NCBI GenBank assembly: GCA_029216955.1
Contig: JANAVB010003999.1
Coordinates: 3,915,999-3,979,998 of the forward strand
Source of the DNA: Iris pallida
Lineage: Eukaryota; Streptophyta; Magnoliopsida; Asparagales; Iridaceae
Length of the DNA: 64,000 nt
Reading direction: 5' to 3'
Shown piece by piece: positions 23,058 through 35,142 of this stretch. Both the position numbers and the translations under genes were made by a program. How positions within the stretch are numbered: position 1 is the first letter of the stretch; the number at the start of each line of letters is the position of its first letter. The notes beneath the pieces are model-generated. The model had not been told where the DNA came from, searched no databases, and saw only the letters and a list, made by a program, of their open reading frames with translations.

Positions 23058-23381
23058 ATGTCGTCTGAAAATGCATCCAAGAAGGCTGAGATCGCCCCGA
23101 AGGTGGAAACAGGTACTGGAGAACTCCCAGTTGAGCCGGCTCAACCAAAGCAGGTGGCAGCGGGCGAAGGTTCATCTGCCCCCAAACCGCCAAAATACAT
23201 CTTGGACTTCCTTCTTGAACCAGGGAAGACTGAAGAAGAAGAAGCCCTGAGGATGGCTGCTTGCAAATTCTTGGTAGGTTCCAGCAAAAATGTTTTCGAC
23301 TCTTTTATTGATCATATTTCTGATAAGGACGGTAGTGGCCCTCGTCCCAATTTCGAGAAGGATGACAGTGATCTTCCTTGA
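23058..23381 (+). CDS. Small antisense ORF of element C, unknown function (107 aa)
   Basis: A compact unit: TATAAATA at 23003, ATG 23058, stop 23379-23381, AATAAA at 23407-23412. The 107-aa product starts MSSENASKKAEIAPK and is rich in Lys, Glu and Pro in its first half. The second half, from about residue 45, is more ordered (PPKYILDFLLEPGKTEEEEA, then CKFLVGSSKNVFDSFIDHIS). I do not recognise a family. It has no internal stop, unlike its neighbours. It lies tail to tail with the integrase, with only 84 bp between the two stop codons, so the transcripts probably overlap. I found no equivalent in element E. It could be a separate gene or a remnant of a longer one. Confidence 0.55.
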   Translation: MSSENASKKAEIAPKVETGTGELPVEPAQPKQVAAGEGSSAPKPPKYILDFLLEPGKTEEEEALRMAACKFLVGSSKNVFDSFIDHISDKDGSGPRPNFEKDDSDLP

Positions 23382-23465
23382 TATTATGTACTATCATTCA
23401 AGATGAAATAAAACTGAATTTTATTTATGAACTTGTCTGATAATTACAATCACTGTCTGTTACAT

Positions 23466-24698
23466 TTATACATAATACTTTTTGAGAAATTTGCCATTGA
23501 TGGGCATCATTGCAACTCGACCGTCTAGCTCTGTGAGTTGATAGGCTCCATTTGAGAAGACTTTGCTCACGATGTATGGACCTTCCCACTTCGCATCAAA
23601 TTTGCCTTTGCTCGAGTGAGTCATAGTCATAGGACGCCTTACAGTTAGAACGAGCTCTCCTTTCTGAAAGGCTATGACCTTAACTTTGCAGTTGAAAGTC
23701 GTTGAGATGCGGGCTTGGTATAAGTCAATATGCTGTTGAGCCAATAGCCGCTTCTCATCGAGCGCTTCTAACTCTTGAAGTTGAAGAAGATCGTTGTTCT
23801 CTGTCGTGAGTTCATTGGCGATAGCAATCCTCAAAGACGGAATTTGGCGTTCTAGAGGTAGAACTGCTTCACAGCCGTATACCAAAGAAAAGGGTGTACA
23901 GCCTGTAGGGTTGCGGACCGTAGTACGGTAGGCCCAAAGACATTCTCCAAGCTTTTCACTCCAGTTTCGTTTGTTAGTAGATACAAACTTCTTGAGGAGC
24001 TTGATGATAGTCTTGTTGAAAGCTTCAGCTAATCCATTAGCAGTAGGATTGTAAGCTGTCGAAGCGACATTGTCAATCCGATGATCATCACAGAATCTTA
24101 TGAACTTTTGACTGATGAATTGAGGTCCGTTGTCATGAATGATTCGTCGAGGTACACCAAAGCGATAGATGACATGGTGTTTGACGAAGTTGATAACACT
24201 GCTGGTCTTGACTTCAGCCAATGGTATAGCTTCGACCCATTTGGAGAAGTAGTCGGTTATTGCCAGTATGAACCGATGTCCTCTAGAAGAAGGAGGATTG
24301 ATGGGACCGATGATGTCCATTCCCCAAGCTTCAAAAGGCCAGGAAGCAGCAGTCAGATGAAGGAATTCTGACGGTTGATGAATAAAATCTGCATGGATTT
24401 GACAAGCTCGATATTTCCTTGCATATTCGATGGCATCATATACCATAGAAGGCCAGTAGTAACCCATGCGTCGAATGCGATCCTGTAGTTTAGGACCGGG
24501 CTGATGTGCTCCGTAGACACTGTCGTGAGCTTCACGCAGTACTTGCTTTGCTTCATCACCAGCAAGACAGCGCAAGAGTAAGCCGTCATAAGTTTGTCGG
24601 TAAAGAATTTTGGTGGTCGGATTGTAGTAGAATCGTAGAGACCGCCGACGAATACTCGTTACCTCCTTAGGATCTTCAGGAAGTATGTCATGGACCAC
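23466..24698 (-). pseudogene. int: Element C integrase (Tat lineage)
   Basis: A 410-aa open frame with an N-terminal HHCC-like finger (EAHDSVYGAHQPGPKLQDRI, then ARKYRACQIHA), the catalytic core with Asp in MDIIGPI, Asp in HDNGPQF and Glu in NGLAEAFNK, and a C-terminal GKFDAKWEGPYIV region. The first Cys of the finger is Tyr (codon 24413-24411); element E keeps Cys there. This frame is shifted relative to the RT frame by an indel near 24780, so the listed start is just the first start-like codon in the frame. Integrase would insert the cDNA in the nucleus; this copy is probably defective. Confidence 0.9.
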
Positions 24699-26839
24699 GA
24701 AGTCAATGAACGGAGTTCTCCAATCTTTATTGGTAAAATTGACTTCAGTAAGATTACTGAACTCAATATTATGATTGTTTTCGATGCAGAATAATTTCGA
24801 TTAGAGATAACCACCACCTGTTGACTTCTGATGGGGATGGCTAAGACTGCTGCAAGATTGGCCAAAGCATCTGCCTCAGTATTGCAAGCTCAGTATACAT
24901 ATTCGATGAAGAATGCTTTAAATGATGTAGCCATGTTGATTGCAGCTTCAAAGTAAGGCACTAGGTCTTGATGGCGAACTTCATAGGTTCCTCTCACTTG
25001 GTTAACAACCAACTTAGAGTCACCATAGACTTTAAGATACTCGACGTCAAGTTGTTTGGCTAGCTGAAGGCCAATGAGTAGAGCATTATACTCTGCCACG
25101 TTGTTGGAGTAAGGCTCATCTAGAGAGTAGGCTCTTTGAATAGCTGACCCGTCTGGAGAAATAAGGACAATTCCAACTCCTGCGACAATGGCACCATTGG
25201 GTCCAATCCTGGATGTACCGTCAAAGAATAGACGCCAAGTAGGAAATTCTTCGAAGATTGTATTAGATTCCAAAGTCTCGTCTGGATTTTCATCATAGAG
25301 TTTGGACGTCTCTGGAAAAGGATGAGCTGCTAAGAAATTCGCCAGTTCTTGACCTTTGACAGACTTTTGAGGAACATATACCATGTCATATTGGGCTAGC
25401 AGAATGGCCCATGTAGCCAGTCGCGAATTGAGTGTGATAGGCTTCTTCATCAGTACCCGAAGAGGATTAACTCGGGATATGACTTGAATAGTTTGGCCAA
25501 TGATGTAATGTCGAGTCTTTTGAACAGCATACATAAGAGCTAGGCATTCCTTTTCGACCGGACTATAACGGTGTTCAGCACCAATCATAGTACGACTGAG
25601 ATAATAGATGGCTTGTTCGTGGCCTTCTTTGTTCTTTTGGGCAAGTAAAGCACCCAATGAATGGTCCATAGCATGGACATACATTAAGAATGGTATGCCA
25701 GAGATTGGTGGCATCAAGACTGGTGGATTCATGAGATACCGCTTTATGCCGTCAAATGCTCGTTGACATTCTTCGGTCCAAACGAAAGATACACCCTTCT
25801 TTATGAGTTGAGTAAATGGTCTGCAGCGTCCAGACAGATTCGAAATGAACCTCCTGATGTACGCAAGTCGACCTTGGAATCCTCGTAGCTCTTTTAAGTT
25901 GCGTGGAGGACGCATCTCTTGAATGGCATTGATCTTCTCGGGATCCACGTGTATACCCTTAGAGGTAATGACGAAGCCGAGAAATTTGCCACTAGAGACA
26001 CCCAAGAATGACTTGGTGGAATTCATTTTGATTTGATGTTGGCGTATGAGATTGAAGATAGTTCTCAGATCTTGGATGTGATCTTCCTTTAGACGACTTT
26101 TGACAGCAATATCGTCGACGTAGCATTCGACAGTCTTGCACAGATGGTCTCGAAAGATGGTACTCATAGCTCGTTGGTATGTTGCACCAGCGTTCTTGAG
26201 ACCAAATGGCATGACAGTATAGCAGTAGACTCCGTAAAGAGTGCGGAAAGAAGTATGCTTTTCGTCTTCAGGATTCATCCGAATCTGATTGTATCCGGAG
26301 AACCCGTCCATGAAAGATATTCTTTCGAACCCACAAGTATTGTCAATCATGACGTCCGTGATAGAGAGAGGAAATTCATCTTTTGGACATGCTTCATTAA
26401 GATCTCGAAAGTCGATGCAGACTCGAACTTTGTCGGTTTTCTTTAGAACTGGGACGACATTGGCTACCCAATCAGGATGCTGTTCTTCTCGAGTAAAGCC
26501 ACAAGCGATGAGCTTCTTGACTTCATAGTCGATTGCGTCCATCATTTCTGGCTTGAAACGCCGTTGTTGCTGCTTGACCGGTTTTGCATTAGGCAAAATG
26601 TTCAATTTGTGAGTAGCAACTTTAGGATTTAGACCTGGCATGTCTTCGTAGCTCCAGGCAAAGACATCAATGTATTCTTTGATCAGAAAAATTAACTCTT
26701 GCTTGTCTGCCTCTAGAAGGTTCTTGCTGATGAATATTGGACGAGGTGATCCGCTCTCTCCTACATCAATTTGAACTAATTGATCTTCGGTAGGAGGTTC
26801 CCTTTGTTCGAATCGGAGTTTCCATTGGGTATCCATTCG
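24699..26839 (-). pseudogene. pol: Element C reverse transcriptase, RNase H and archaeal-type RNase H
   Basis: RT with the VKQQQRRFKPEMMDAIDYEV entry, IDFRDLNEACPKDEFPL, GFSGYNQIRM and catalytic YVDDI, then the native RNase H (HSLGALLAQ, VEKECLALMYAVQ) and a second RNase H (LFFDGTSRIGPNG, NNVAEYNALLIG, YGDSKLVVNQ). The second RNase H marks the Tat lineage of Ty3/gypsy. In-frame stops: TAA 26840-26842 just before this part and TGA 24890-24892 just before the EADALA motif of the second RNase H. A frameshift near 24780 leads to the integrase frame. Confidence 0.92.
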
Positions 26840-28963
26840 TTAAGCCCAAGGATCTATTTCAAAATTTTCTTCAATATCCTCGTCATAGCCTTCTGGAAGT
26901 TCGACGGAGACCATGTTAGAAGACACAGTCAGTCGATGAACTTGACCGATGCTGGTGTCAGAATCCCATGATCTGGAATCAGAAGAGTTAGAGCGCTCCT
27001 CACTATCGGATTCAGAGGCTGCTGGGGATAATACTGGAGGTGAAGCATACCCGAGACCTCTTTTGGTCCTGTTGTAGTACATTTCTGATTTTCCTTTCGG
27101 AACAGCCGTACGGATAGGAGTTCGTCTACCTTTACCGTAGTTGAGGCCACTCTTAAAGTCATAACCTATCTTTCGGATGATGTCTTTTGATTGTTGACTG
27201 TAATGACGGAGTTGAAGATGCCCCGTGTCGTTAATTTTGCTATCATCCGTATAGCTGAATTGTTGTTCTGGTCCTTTACTAAAAAGTATTGGACTCTCGC
27301 CTTTCTTACGAGCGGGAACGATCCGATATGAATCTTTTGGATCTTCAAATGAGACTTCTGTTTGAAGAGATTGCACAACTCCCATTGTAAATGACTGAAA
27401 GCTATCTAACATATCCAAATAGCACTTAGCATGATAAATGACATCAGTGTACTGGAAAGTAGATGCTTTTTCATTGATTTGTATATTTGTATTTACAACA
27501 GGACCTTTAGCCTTAGCAGGCTTGGTTAGATTAATTACAAGAGGGGGAGAAGAAGAACGTGGAGGAGGATTGGTGTTGTCACGATGAAGGTCGATAACAA
27601 GCGGCTCAGAGTAGGTGAGCTCCCTTTTATCCTTGTTATGAGATAAATCTATAACAAGTGGCTCAGAATAGGTGAGCTGCCTTTTTTCTTTGTTACGACG
27701 TAAATCTATAACAAGTGGCTTAGAAGAGGTGAGCTCTCTTTTATCCTGATCGTCATCAGTTGGTTGCTTTTGGACTGGCAAGTGAATAGCCAGTGGCTTG
27801 GAAGACTGAGGACGAGAAACACACCCTTTGACAGGAATGATGAGGGTGTCATTAGGCACTGTTTCTTGCTCTTCTTCAGTATCAAGAGACAGGAAAACCT
27901 TCATGAATTCGTCCTTGTACATACGAGCATCGTTGCAGTATGCTTCGACGCCTTTGAAAGGATAAAGATCAGCAACCTCCTTTTGCACCTCTCCATTGTC
28001 ATCAATATATTTAAAACATTGATGGAGAGTCGAAGGAATAATGTTATGCTCATGCAGAAATGGTCTTTCCAGCAAAGCATTGTAGGAACAACCATGGTTG
28101 TCAATGATGTAGAAGGTCACCTTTGTGCGAAGATTGCCTATTTGGAGTTTTAAGCGAATCTTGTCCAAAGGTTCACTCCTTCCCTGGTTGAACCCGAGGA
28201 TAGTGATGATTGTATTGGAGAGACTATGCACTGGGATCTTCAGCACATCCAACATTGTGTTCGACATAATGCTGAGAGCAGACCCTGGATCTATCAGAAT
28301 ACGATCGACTTTCATCGAGTCGACGTATCCTGTGTAGTAGAGAGGACGGTTGTACCTGTTATCTTCCATCAACATGTCATCCTGTGTGAAAGTTATGTTT
28401 GGAATTAACTCCAATACGCTATGACAATGGTGGCAAGAGACTGGCTCTGCTTTTGGCTTCTTTAGCAGGGCTAGACAAGTTTCAGCTTGCATGAGAGCCT
28501 CACTCAGAGTTTCTCGAGTCTCTTTGAAGAGGCACAAGAGCTCGAAGATGGACAGTCGGGCCGGTGTATTGGCCAATTGAGCCAAGATATCAAAATTGTA
28601 AGGCTTTTCAAGTCCTGAGGGAGATGACTTCTTCAAAGGTTTGTCGAAGCGGACTTGTTGTTTGCCTTTGTCGGCTACCGTTGGCTTGGGAGGAGTAGAT
28701 TCGACAACCGGTGAGGATACAGTAGAAATATCCTCAGTAGAAACAGGATGCACTGGAGCAGGCTCAGAAGAAGAAGCAGGATTCTCTTGAGCTTCAGGAT
28801 AATCCTTTAGATAGGCTTTCCCTGATCTGGTGCCCAAAAGAATTTTCTCGTCAACTATGGGGTCAAAAGACACCATATTGCAAGTCTTTGTCTTGCCTTT
28901 GGAACGGTCTTTCTTCTTGGAGGAAGAGGGAAGTTCGTACTCTGAAGCAAGATCCGGATGAAT
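26840..28963 (-). pseudogene. pro: Element C protease region of the polyprotein
   Basis: Same frame as the RT. Contains an aspartic-protease-like motif ILIDPGSALSIM in a YYTGYVDSMKVDR context, matching element E (HIDPGSSISII). Downstream are three near-repeats of SKPLVIDL or SEPLVIDL with charged spacers, which E also has in another form (PLTIRLP). Bounded by stops TAG at 28964-28966 and TAA at 26840-26842. Confidence 0.85.
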
Positions 28964-31900
28964 CTACATAATCTCGCCATTGTCAAGAGACAAGGGGACG
29001 AGACCTTCACCTCGTGGAGAAGGTATATTTTCGATCTCGAGAGTAGCTTTGGGGATAGGAATGATACCGTACTGTACCATCTGGGGCAAAAAGTCACCGA
29101 ATTGAACTGAGACCATGTTTGCGGTAACAGTCTTCTGGTCTTGCTGCAGGGTGACAACACCAGCGTTGACCAGCTCTTGAATTTTTCCTTTGAGCACATA
29201 ACATGCTCGAGTGGGGTGTCCGATGAACCTGTGATAGACACAGTACTTGGGATGATCAGTCTTACCGACTTCATCAGGCTTCTTAGGATTTGGGAGCTGG
29301 AGCTTATTGCTTTTGATCAAGCAATCAAAGATGCTCACTGTGTCATTCTCGTCAAAAGAGTACTTTACTTTCGGACGAGGTTCTCTTGGTGGAGGTGCTG
29401 AAGGAGTAGTAGTGGATGTAGGGGGAGCTACGTTGACCGCCAGAGATTCTTTGTTCTTATTCGTCAAGTTGATGTTCAAAGTTTCTTTTCCCTTGCGGTT
29501 GTTCTGGCGATTTCCACCACCCGATGTCTGGTGTTCATCTCGGTCGGGGTTAGACATTTGTACACCTAGTTGCTTGAATTTATCAGCGCTAACTTCAGCT
29601 GCTTTAGGTTGACAATAAAAGATGGCCAGTCTTAGAACTGAGTAGACCCTGTCCACATACTGATGATAGGCAAAAGATTTGCCTTGCAGGTGTCTATGGT
29701 GACAGCGGCTGGAGTTCCAGGAGGCATTTTCAAAGCTTTCCGACGGAACCTTTCAATGAAACTCTCAGCAGTTTCATTATGTCTTTGTTTGATTTTATTG
29801 AGGGCTAACATGGTCATATCGTTCATCCCCTTATAGAATCGTTACAGGAAGATTTGCTTTAGGCCAGAGAAGGAGATGATACAACCATCGGGCAAGCTTC
29901 TGTACCAATTGTATGCTACGCCGGCTAAACAGCCAACGAATACTCTGGTAAGAAGAGCGTCATTTGGTTGAAGTTGGACAGTCATAACCTCAAAATGGTT
30001 AATGAACTGACTGGGAGAGGTGCTGCCATCAAACAACGAGATGGTTAGGATTTTGTACTTAGGAGGAAATGGGACTTCCTTCCATTCAACTGGATAGGGC
30101 TGCTTGATCCCTAACCTCTGCAAGTTGTCCTTCTCCTTGAAAGCCTTGAACTGAGTGCATAGGAGCTTGACAGCTTCATTGGCATCCTCCACTGATGTAG
30201 TGGGTGTAGGCTGAATCACAGTGTTAGGAGGAGGAACAGCATGATAAGCACTACCCCCAGCACCTGATTGACTGGGTATAGGTTGGACCTGTACAGGAGG
30301 TACTTGAAGAGATGCTACCCCCAGTCCTGCATTGACGGGCACCGACGATGCTATGATTTCAGGATTTGTAGGAGGTACGGTCGGTGGTACTGTATGCTGG
30401 GCCACAATGATGGAATGCATATTTACGACCATTTCGGCCATTGTCTTTAGCTTGTCTTCTAATGCAGCTATTCGTTGTTCTTGACTGGCCGAACTGGAAG
30501 CATCTGGGTCTTCATTGACAACATAAGCTGTCACTTCTCTGGGTACAATGGAGGACACTGTCTGTTCTGAGCTTTCACTGTATGCATCATAGTCGGAGAA
30601 AGAATCATCTCCTGAGTGAGAAAGAGGGAGATGACTGGAAGGATCTTGAAGATTCCTTTGACTGATTGTGTCTGGGCTTCGGGATCGGGTGTGTTGGAAT
30701 ACTCCTTCAGAGGATCCTTGGAGTAGATCCAAATATCGTTGGCTTGGCTTGCGAGGCTTCCCGTGCTTGGAGCACTTCCTACGCCCAGTGTCTCGGGAAG
30801 TCATGTTGACAGAAGCGTACAAAACCTCGTCTTCATCTTCCGACATAGGTTCAGAGTTTGAAAAGTTCAAACGATCGAAGACAGATCATTTGGTTGTCTG
30901 ACAACAACACTTGATGACAACCTTGTAATTGCAATGATGTCCAAGTGGTTGCACTAGGGATGTTGAGATGTTGTCCCGTTTTTGTTTGAGGTGTTCTCGG
31001 AGATTGGGAACAGCCACGGGACGAGAAGAAGTTCGAGGGATATGTTCTTTGACAATATTCGGAACATGGTTCCGGTTCTTCAAATGTTTTGTCCCTTGAG
31101 TGTACAGGGAAGTACTCATTTCATTGGCATAGGTGTCCGGATTCTTGATCCTGGAAGTTTGCCTCTGATGCTGGCTGGTCTTCGGCATTGGTTGTTTGCG
31201 TTTCACCGAAGTTGGTCGATTGAGATAAGTTCTTAGATCAGCAAACTCACCCCCAGGGGTTTCTGTCTGAGACACCAACAACTTTTTCTATCTTGAGCGG
31301 GAGATCTGAAGAGTTGGGAGATCTTGGAACTCTACAACCGGAGTAGGTAGAATACCTCTCTGATCAGTACACTTTCCTTTAGCAAGGAGAGAAGAAGAAC
31401 CCTTGTTAGAGAGAGTTCTTGTACTGACTGGTGCCGGAGCACATTCAGTTTGATCTTCTACGGTAAAAACCGAAGAAGACTGAGAAAAGACCAAAGGGCC
31501 TTTTCCTTTATTTTGTGAAGAAGGGTTAGCTAAAGAACGTTTCCCTCTGTTGTCTTCCAAGTCATGAGACGAGGAAGTTTGAGAAAAGACCAACGGGCCA
31601 TTTCTTTTATTTTGCAGAGGAGGAGGAATAGCCAAAAGACTACCCCCAGTGGATTACGCAGGAGCAACAGGGTGTTTGAGAAGAGTAGCAGAGCTTTTCC
31701 TCTTGTTGAGAGAAGAGGAGAGATTATCCAAAGGACTGTCTCTCTTGGATTGCGCAGGCATAGCTTGCGCATGGGTTGATGGCGCACTGGCAGATTGCGC
31801 AGGAGGAGTTCTGGAAGAATGTCTTCTGGCCTCAGTCACAGTGGCTTGCGCAGCAGGAGTCTTGTTGCCAGAGTGTTTGTGTTGAACTCTCGTTGCTGGA

Positions 31901-32304
31901 GTAGTGGACTGCGCAGGCAAAGTTGCTGCCAACTGCGCTAGAGGAACATGAGTCTTGCACTTTGACAGGGCAGCATTTGAAGTAGTTTGTGCACTGGCAA
32001 CAGCAGACTGCGCATGAGTAGTAGAGGCAGATTGTGCAATAGCAGAGACTTTAGACTGCACCGCAGTATTGGTGGCAGAATCAACAGACTGCGCAGAAGT
32101 CTTGGGGACCCATACTGGGCGCACTTTGCTCATGGCAGAAGTTGATGCAGTGCGAGGGGTGGTCCTAGAGTTGATCATGGCTTCGTAGGTCGTCTGGTTG
32201 ACCTTTACAACCAGCATCTTCTGCGTCTTTCCGATAGACGCAACGTCACATTGAGTTGTCACTTCCTCGTCGGAGGAGAAAGTCGTCCCCAGCAGAGTCG
32301 CCAT
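28964..32304 (-). pseudogene. gag: Element C gag, long N-terminal extension
   Basis: Starts at ATG 32304, whose last two bases are the first two of the primer-binding site (MATLLGTTFSSDEEV). Alanine/glutamine/serine-rich repeats (AQS units) occupy roughly residues 60-215, a conserved segment FSQTSS... GILPTPVVEFQDLPTLQIS follows, then the capsid (PYPVEWKEVPFPPKY, GVAYNWYRSLPDG) and a C-x2-H-x4-H-x4-C finger (CVYHRFIGHPTRAC) near 29200-29245. In-frame stops at 31654, 31288, 30886, 29842, 29632 and 28964, plus one frameshift near 29610. Similar in order to D and E. Not functional as it stands. Confidence 0.85.
32286..32303 (-). other. Element C primer-binding site overlapping the gag ATG
   Basis: TGGCGACTCTGCTGGGGA, three bases (AAA) after the LTR end GCAAACA. 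The ATG of gag is formed by the preceding A and the first TG of the site. Ogre/Tat elements are described as using a tRNA-Arg primer; I have not matched it to a tRNA. Confidence 0.8.
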
Positions 32305-32306
32305 TT

Positions 32307-33170
32307 TGTTTGCAAAAACAAAAGTTGATCTTTATTTCAACAAATTTTATAAAAGAAGATTACAAAAATTCTGGGAAAGTACAACTATAGGAATCCGATC
32401 TGATTAACGATCGCTTTATCCCTTGGACGATGTGAACTTTGAAGATAGTAGCCTCTGAAGTTGAAGGCAAAAGCCTCTGAAGAATGCAGCAGCACTTTGA
32501 CAAAAACTCCTGAACTCTCTGATCTCTGAATGTGTATGTCATCCCCCCTAGGAAGGACTTGAAACTCTATTTATAGAGTTCTGGAAATAACTACTTTATA
32601 GTTATTCTGGACTGCGCAAGTTGGATTGCGCTGCATTGGACTGCGCACGCGTCAGATTGCGCTGGCAGTTACTTGATCGTGGGCCAACTGTCTTGGACAC
32701 ATGGCATTATTTGATTGAAATGCGCATGATTGTGTACAGACGGTTGCCACGTGATGAGTCATTGATGGCAAGAAGGCCACGTGTACATTTGTCAGTTGTC
32801 TTGATGAAGTGCGCCACTTGAATTGCGCTGACTTCGGATTGCGCTAGGATGGAAGGCGCTGGGCTGGACCGCGCTGAGATAGACTACGCTGCAGAAAGAT
32901 TGTACTGTATGTACAGCTGTCCTCGAGCACTGTGCTTCATAATAAACGAACAGTTCCTCGTTCTCCGTGCTGTCAGTTGTCAGAAAATCTGATTCTTTGT
33001 CAGGTAATGATGACGGGGCCACGTCAGCATGCACACTTGGATGAGTGCGCAGTTCAGCCTGCACAATTGAATGGCTGCGCGATCTGTCTTCCGCGTAGTT
33101 CACTTGAAGGATGTATAATTTGATTTTGATGACTTTGTTGATGGGTGTAACTTGATTTTTAGGACCTACA
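32307..33170 (-). repeat. Element C, 5' LTR (864 bp)
   Basis: On the minus strand it runs from TGTAGGTCCTAAAAATCAAG to TTTTTGCAAACA; element D's LTR has nearly the same ends. TATAAATAG lies at 32575-32567. GCGCA-type words are scattered through 32610-33080. The part 32918-33130 matches the 3' LTR remnant at 17064-17275. Confidence 0.9.
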
Positions 33171-33251
33171 CCTGCTGCGTTGTTTGTCTAAATTAAGGTC
33201 AGACCCTTGTTCTTAAGTTTCGGGACGAAACTTTTTTTTAGTGGTATATTA
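33171..33251 (+). mobile_element. 3' tail of a chromovirus interior with polypurine tract (element F)
   Basis: Contains AAGTTTCGGGACGAAACTTT, the same end-of-interior block as in elements A and B, directly before the LTR at 33252. The rest of the interior lay on the other side of element C. Confidence 0.65.
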
Positions 33252-35080
33252 TGTAGCGCTCCGCTTTCGATAGGCAACAAACTTCATAATATGCTTGCGC
33301 CGAGCCAGATCGGCTGGGAACTTAGATGGCCATCTAACTCGATCGCTAAGCTTGGTAAACGATAACACCTTGCGACATCGATCAAATCGATTTGGACGGA
33401 TGTTACGAGAATCGATCCAACTAATGGAACGACTTCTGTTGGAATAAGTCCTAGATGCAGCGGGCTGCGTCTCGGCGAGTAAGCTCTATATAAGAGTCCC
33501 TTCGACGGGACCGGACCGTTGTATGGTTTTCTTGGAGCTTTTGTCGCTGGGTTTTGATGAAGTACTTTTGCGTTATTTTTTTGGATGTAATCTACACATT
33601 TCGAAGCAAAAGGAAAAAGAAGGAATCCTAACAAAGTATTGGTGCCATTGCAGGAGCTCGCGTAACTAAAGCTTGAATGTTGCGAAGCGCTTCGACGATT
33701 GGCACGAGCAAAGTAATCGGTGGGTGATTCGGCCCCTTCTTTTCTACTTTGTCCCGTAAACAAATTCCTTGTCTCGAATTCATTCAAATCGAACGATGCC
33801 AAGTTAATTGCATGTCAATCCACTAAGGTCAAGAACTCAGGAAAAACGTATCGATTTAGAGTAATCTACTCTGAAAAATACAAGTTTCTCACATAAACCA
33901 GAAAGTTTAAGGTTCTAGTAAAAAGATAGACTATTTTACGTACTGCAAAAAATATGAAACGTCGATCGTGGGTTATGATGCCTCGGACAATTTGGTGCCT
34001 ACGGAACGGTAAATCGGGAGTACGGCTTTAGAAAAAATGAATCGTTGCATGAGTTGGGGAAAAATGATAATGCCGTTCAATACTGTCCGCGCTATACAAA
34101 ACTATTGCATATATTAAACTGTTCACGCATTGGCATGGTCATGGACAGCTTGTGCACAAGTTTATTTTTCTCGAATCGGTATCCATGGCATCGGAATTGA
34201 ATCGACCTAGGGGGAATGAATAATCGTGCTTCGGCACTGATGCATTGCGGGAACATCAGTCAGGCTTGCAACCTAGACTGAACGGGCTGAAATGCCATTG
34301 AGATGGTCCCACTTGATATGTAACATCAATGACCGCGCATATAAGATAGTAGCATGCACACCTATTGGCTTATGCAGGTGTAAATATTATCTCTGTATTC
34401 ATGCAGGGACGAGCACGGCCATGGTAAGAAATGTGATAAACTGCTATGTTTCACTGTATGCTTTATTACTCAAAGATGGCTATCGATATGAACATAATTC
34501 ATTTAGTTCTAAATAGAAAGACAACTCTAAAGCATGTCTATCTTAACAATCAGAGTCGGTTTAGACGAGTGGGTTCGTCTCGTCCACTTAGCAAGTGTGC
34601 TAATCCCCTCCCCCAATTTTCCCAGGTGCGGCGGGCGCTCTAAACTAAACTTAAGCTGAAGTACGGAGAGGCATTTTGAAGCTCTTCCTATGCTGAAGTA
34701 TTTTGAAGCCAATTCAATCGACGGCTTATGTATAAAGGGGCGAATGTATGGAACGGCAAGCGTTAGTTCAGGCAGCTTGGCGAGTGTATTTCTTTCTATT
34801 TTCAATCAATGTAGCCGCAACGGCATCTAATGTAATTACGACTTGCACTTCGTTGCAAGCTATGAATGAAAAGCAAATTTCTATCTTCCTATACTGCGTC
34901 TTATATTCTGATATGATTTATGAAGTTTCAACTTGGCGTATTAATGTGAAAACCAACGTAACGTTCTTGCCTTGTACGAGTGCAATTCTAGACTCGTACG
35001 GCATCATGCCTTAGCGAGGATGATCGAATCGGCAAAATAATACCGGGGACGAACGGTTTGTCGACTCGGGGCGTGACAAA
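33252..35080 (+). repeat. Element F, 3' LTR (chromovirus type)
   Basis: Begins TGTAGCGCTCCG and ends GGGGCGTGACA, resembling B's LTR in both ends. TATAAAGG at 34731-34738, and palindrome CTTGTGCACAAG at 34149-34160. ORFs such as the minus-strand frame at 33284-33802 are LTR noise. Confidence 0.8.
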
Positions 35081-35142
35081 AGTGGTCCATAAGTAATACT
35101 CAGTTAGTTTCGAGGACGAAACCTTTTCTGAGTGGTGAATGA
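35081..35142 (+). mobile_element. Short interior remnant with polypurine tract (element G)
   Basis: Sixty-two bases ending in GTTTCGAGGACGAAACC and TGAGTGGTGAATGA, immediately before another LTR start at 35143. Either the far end of element G's interior, into which F inserted, or an interior deleted almost completely. Confidence 0.6.

Noticed and set aside
33284..33802. A 172-codon minus-strand ORF
   Set aside because: It lies inside the F LTR, with no domain and no sign of a promoter or splice support.
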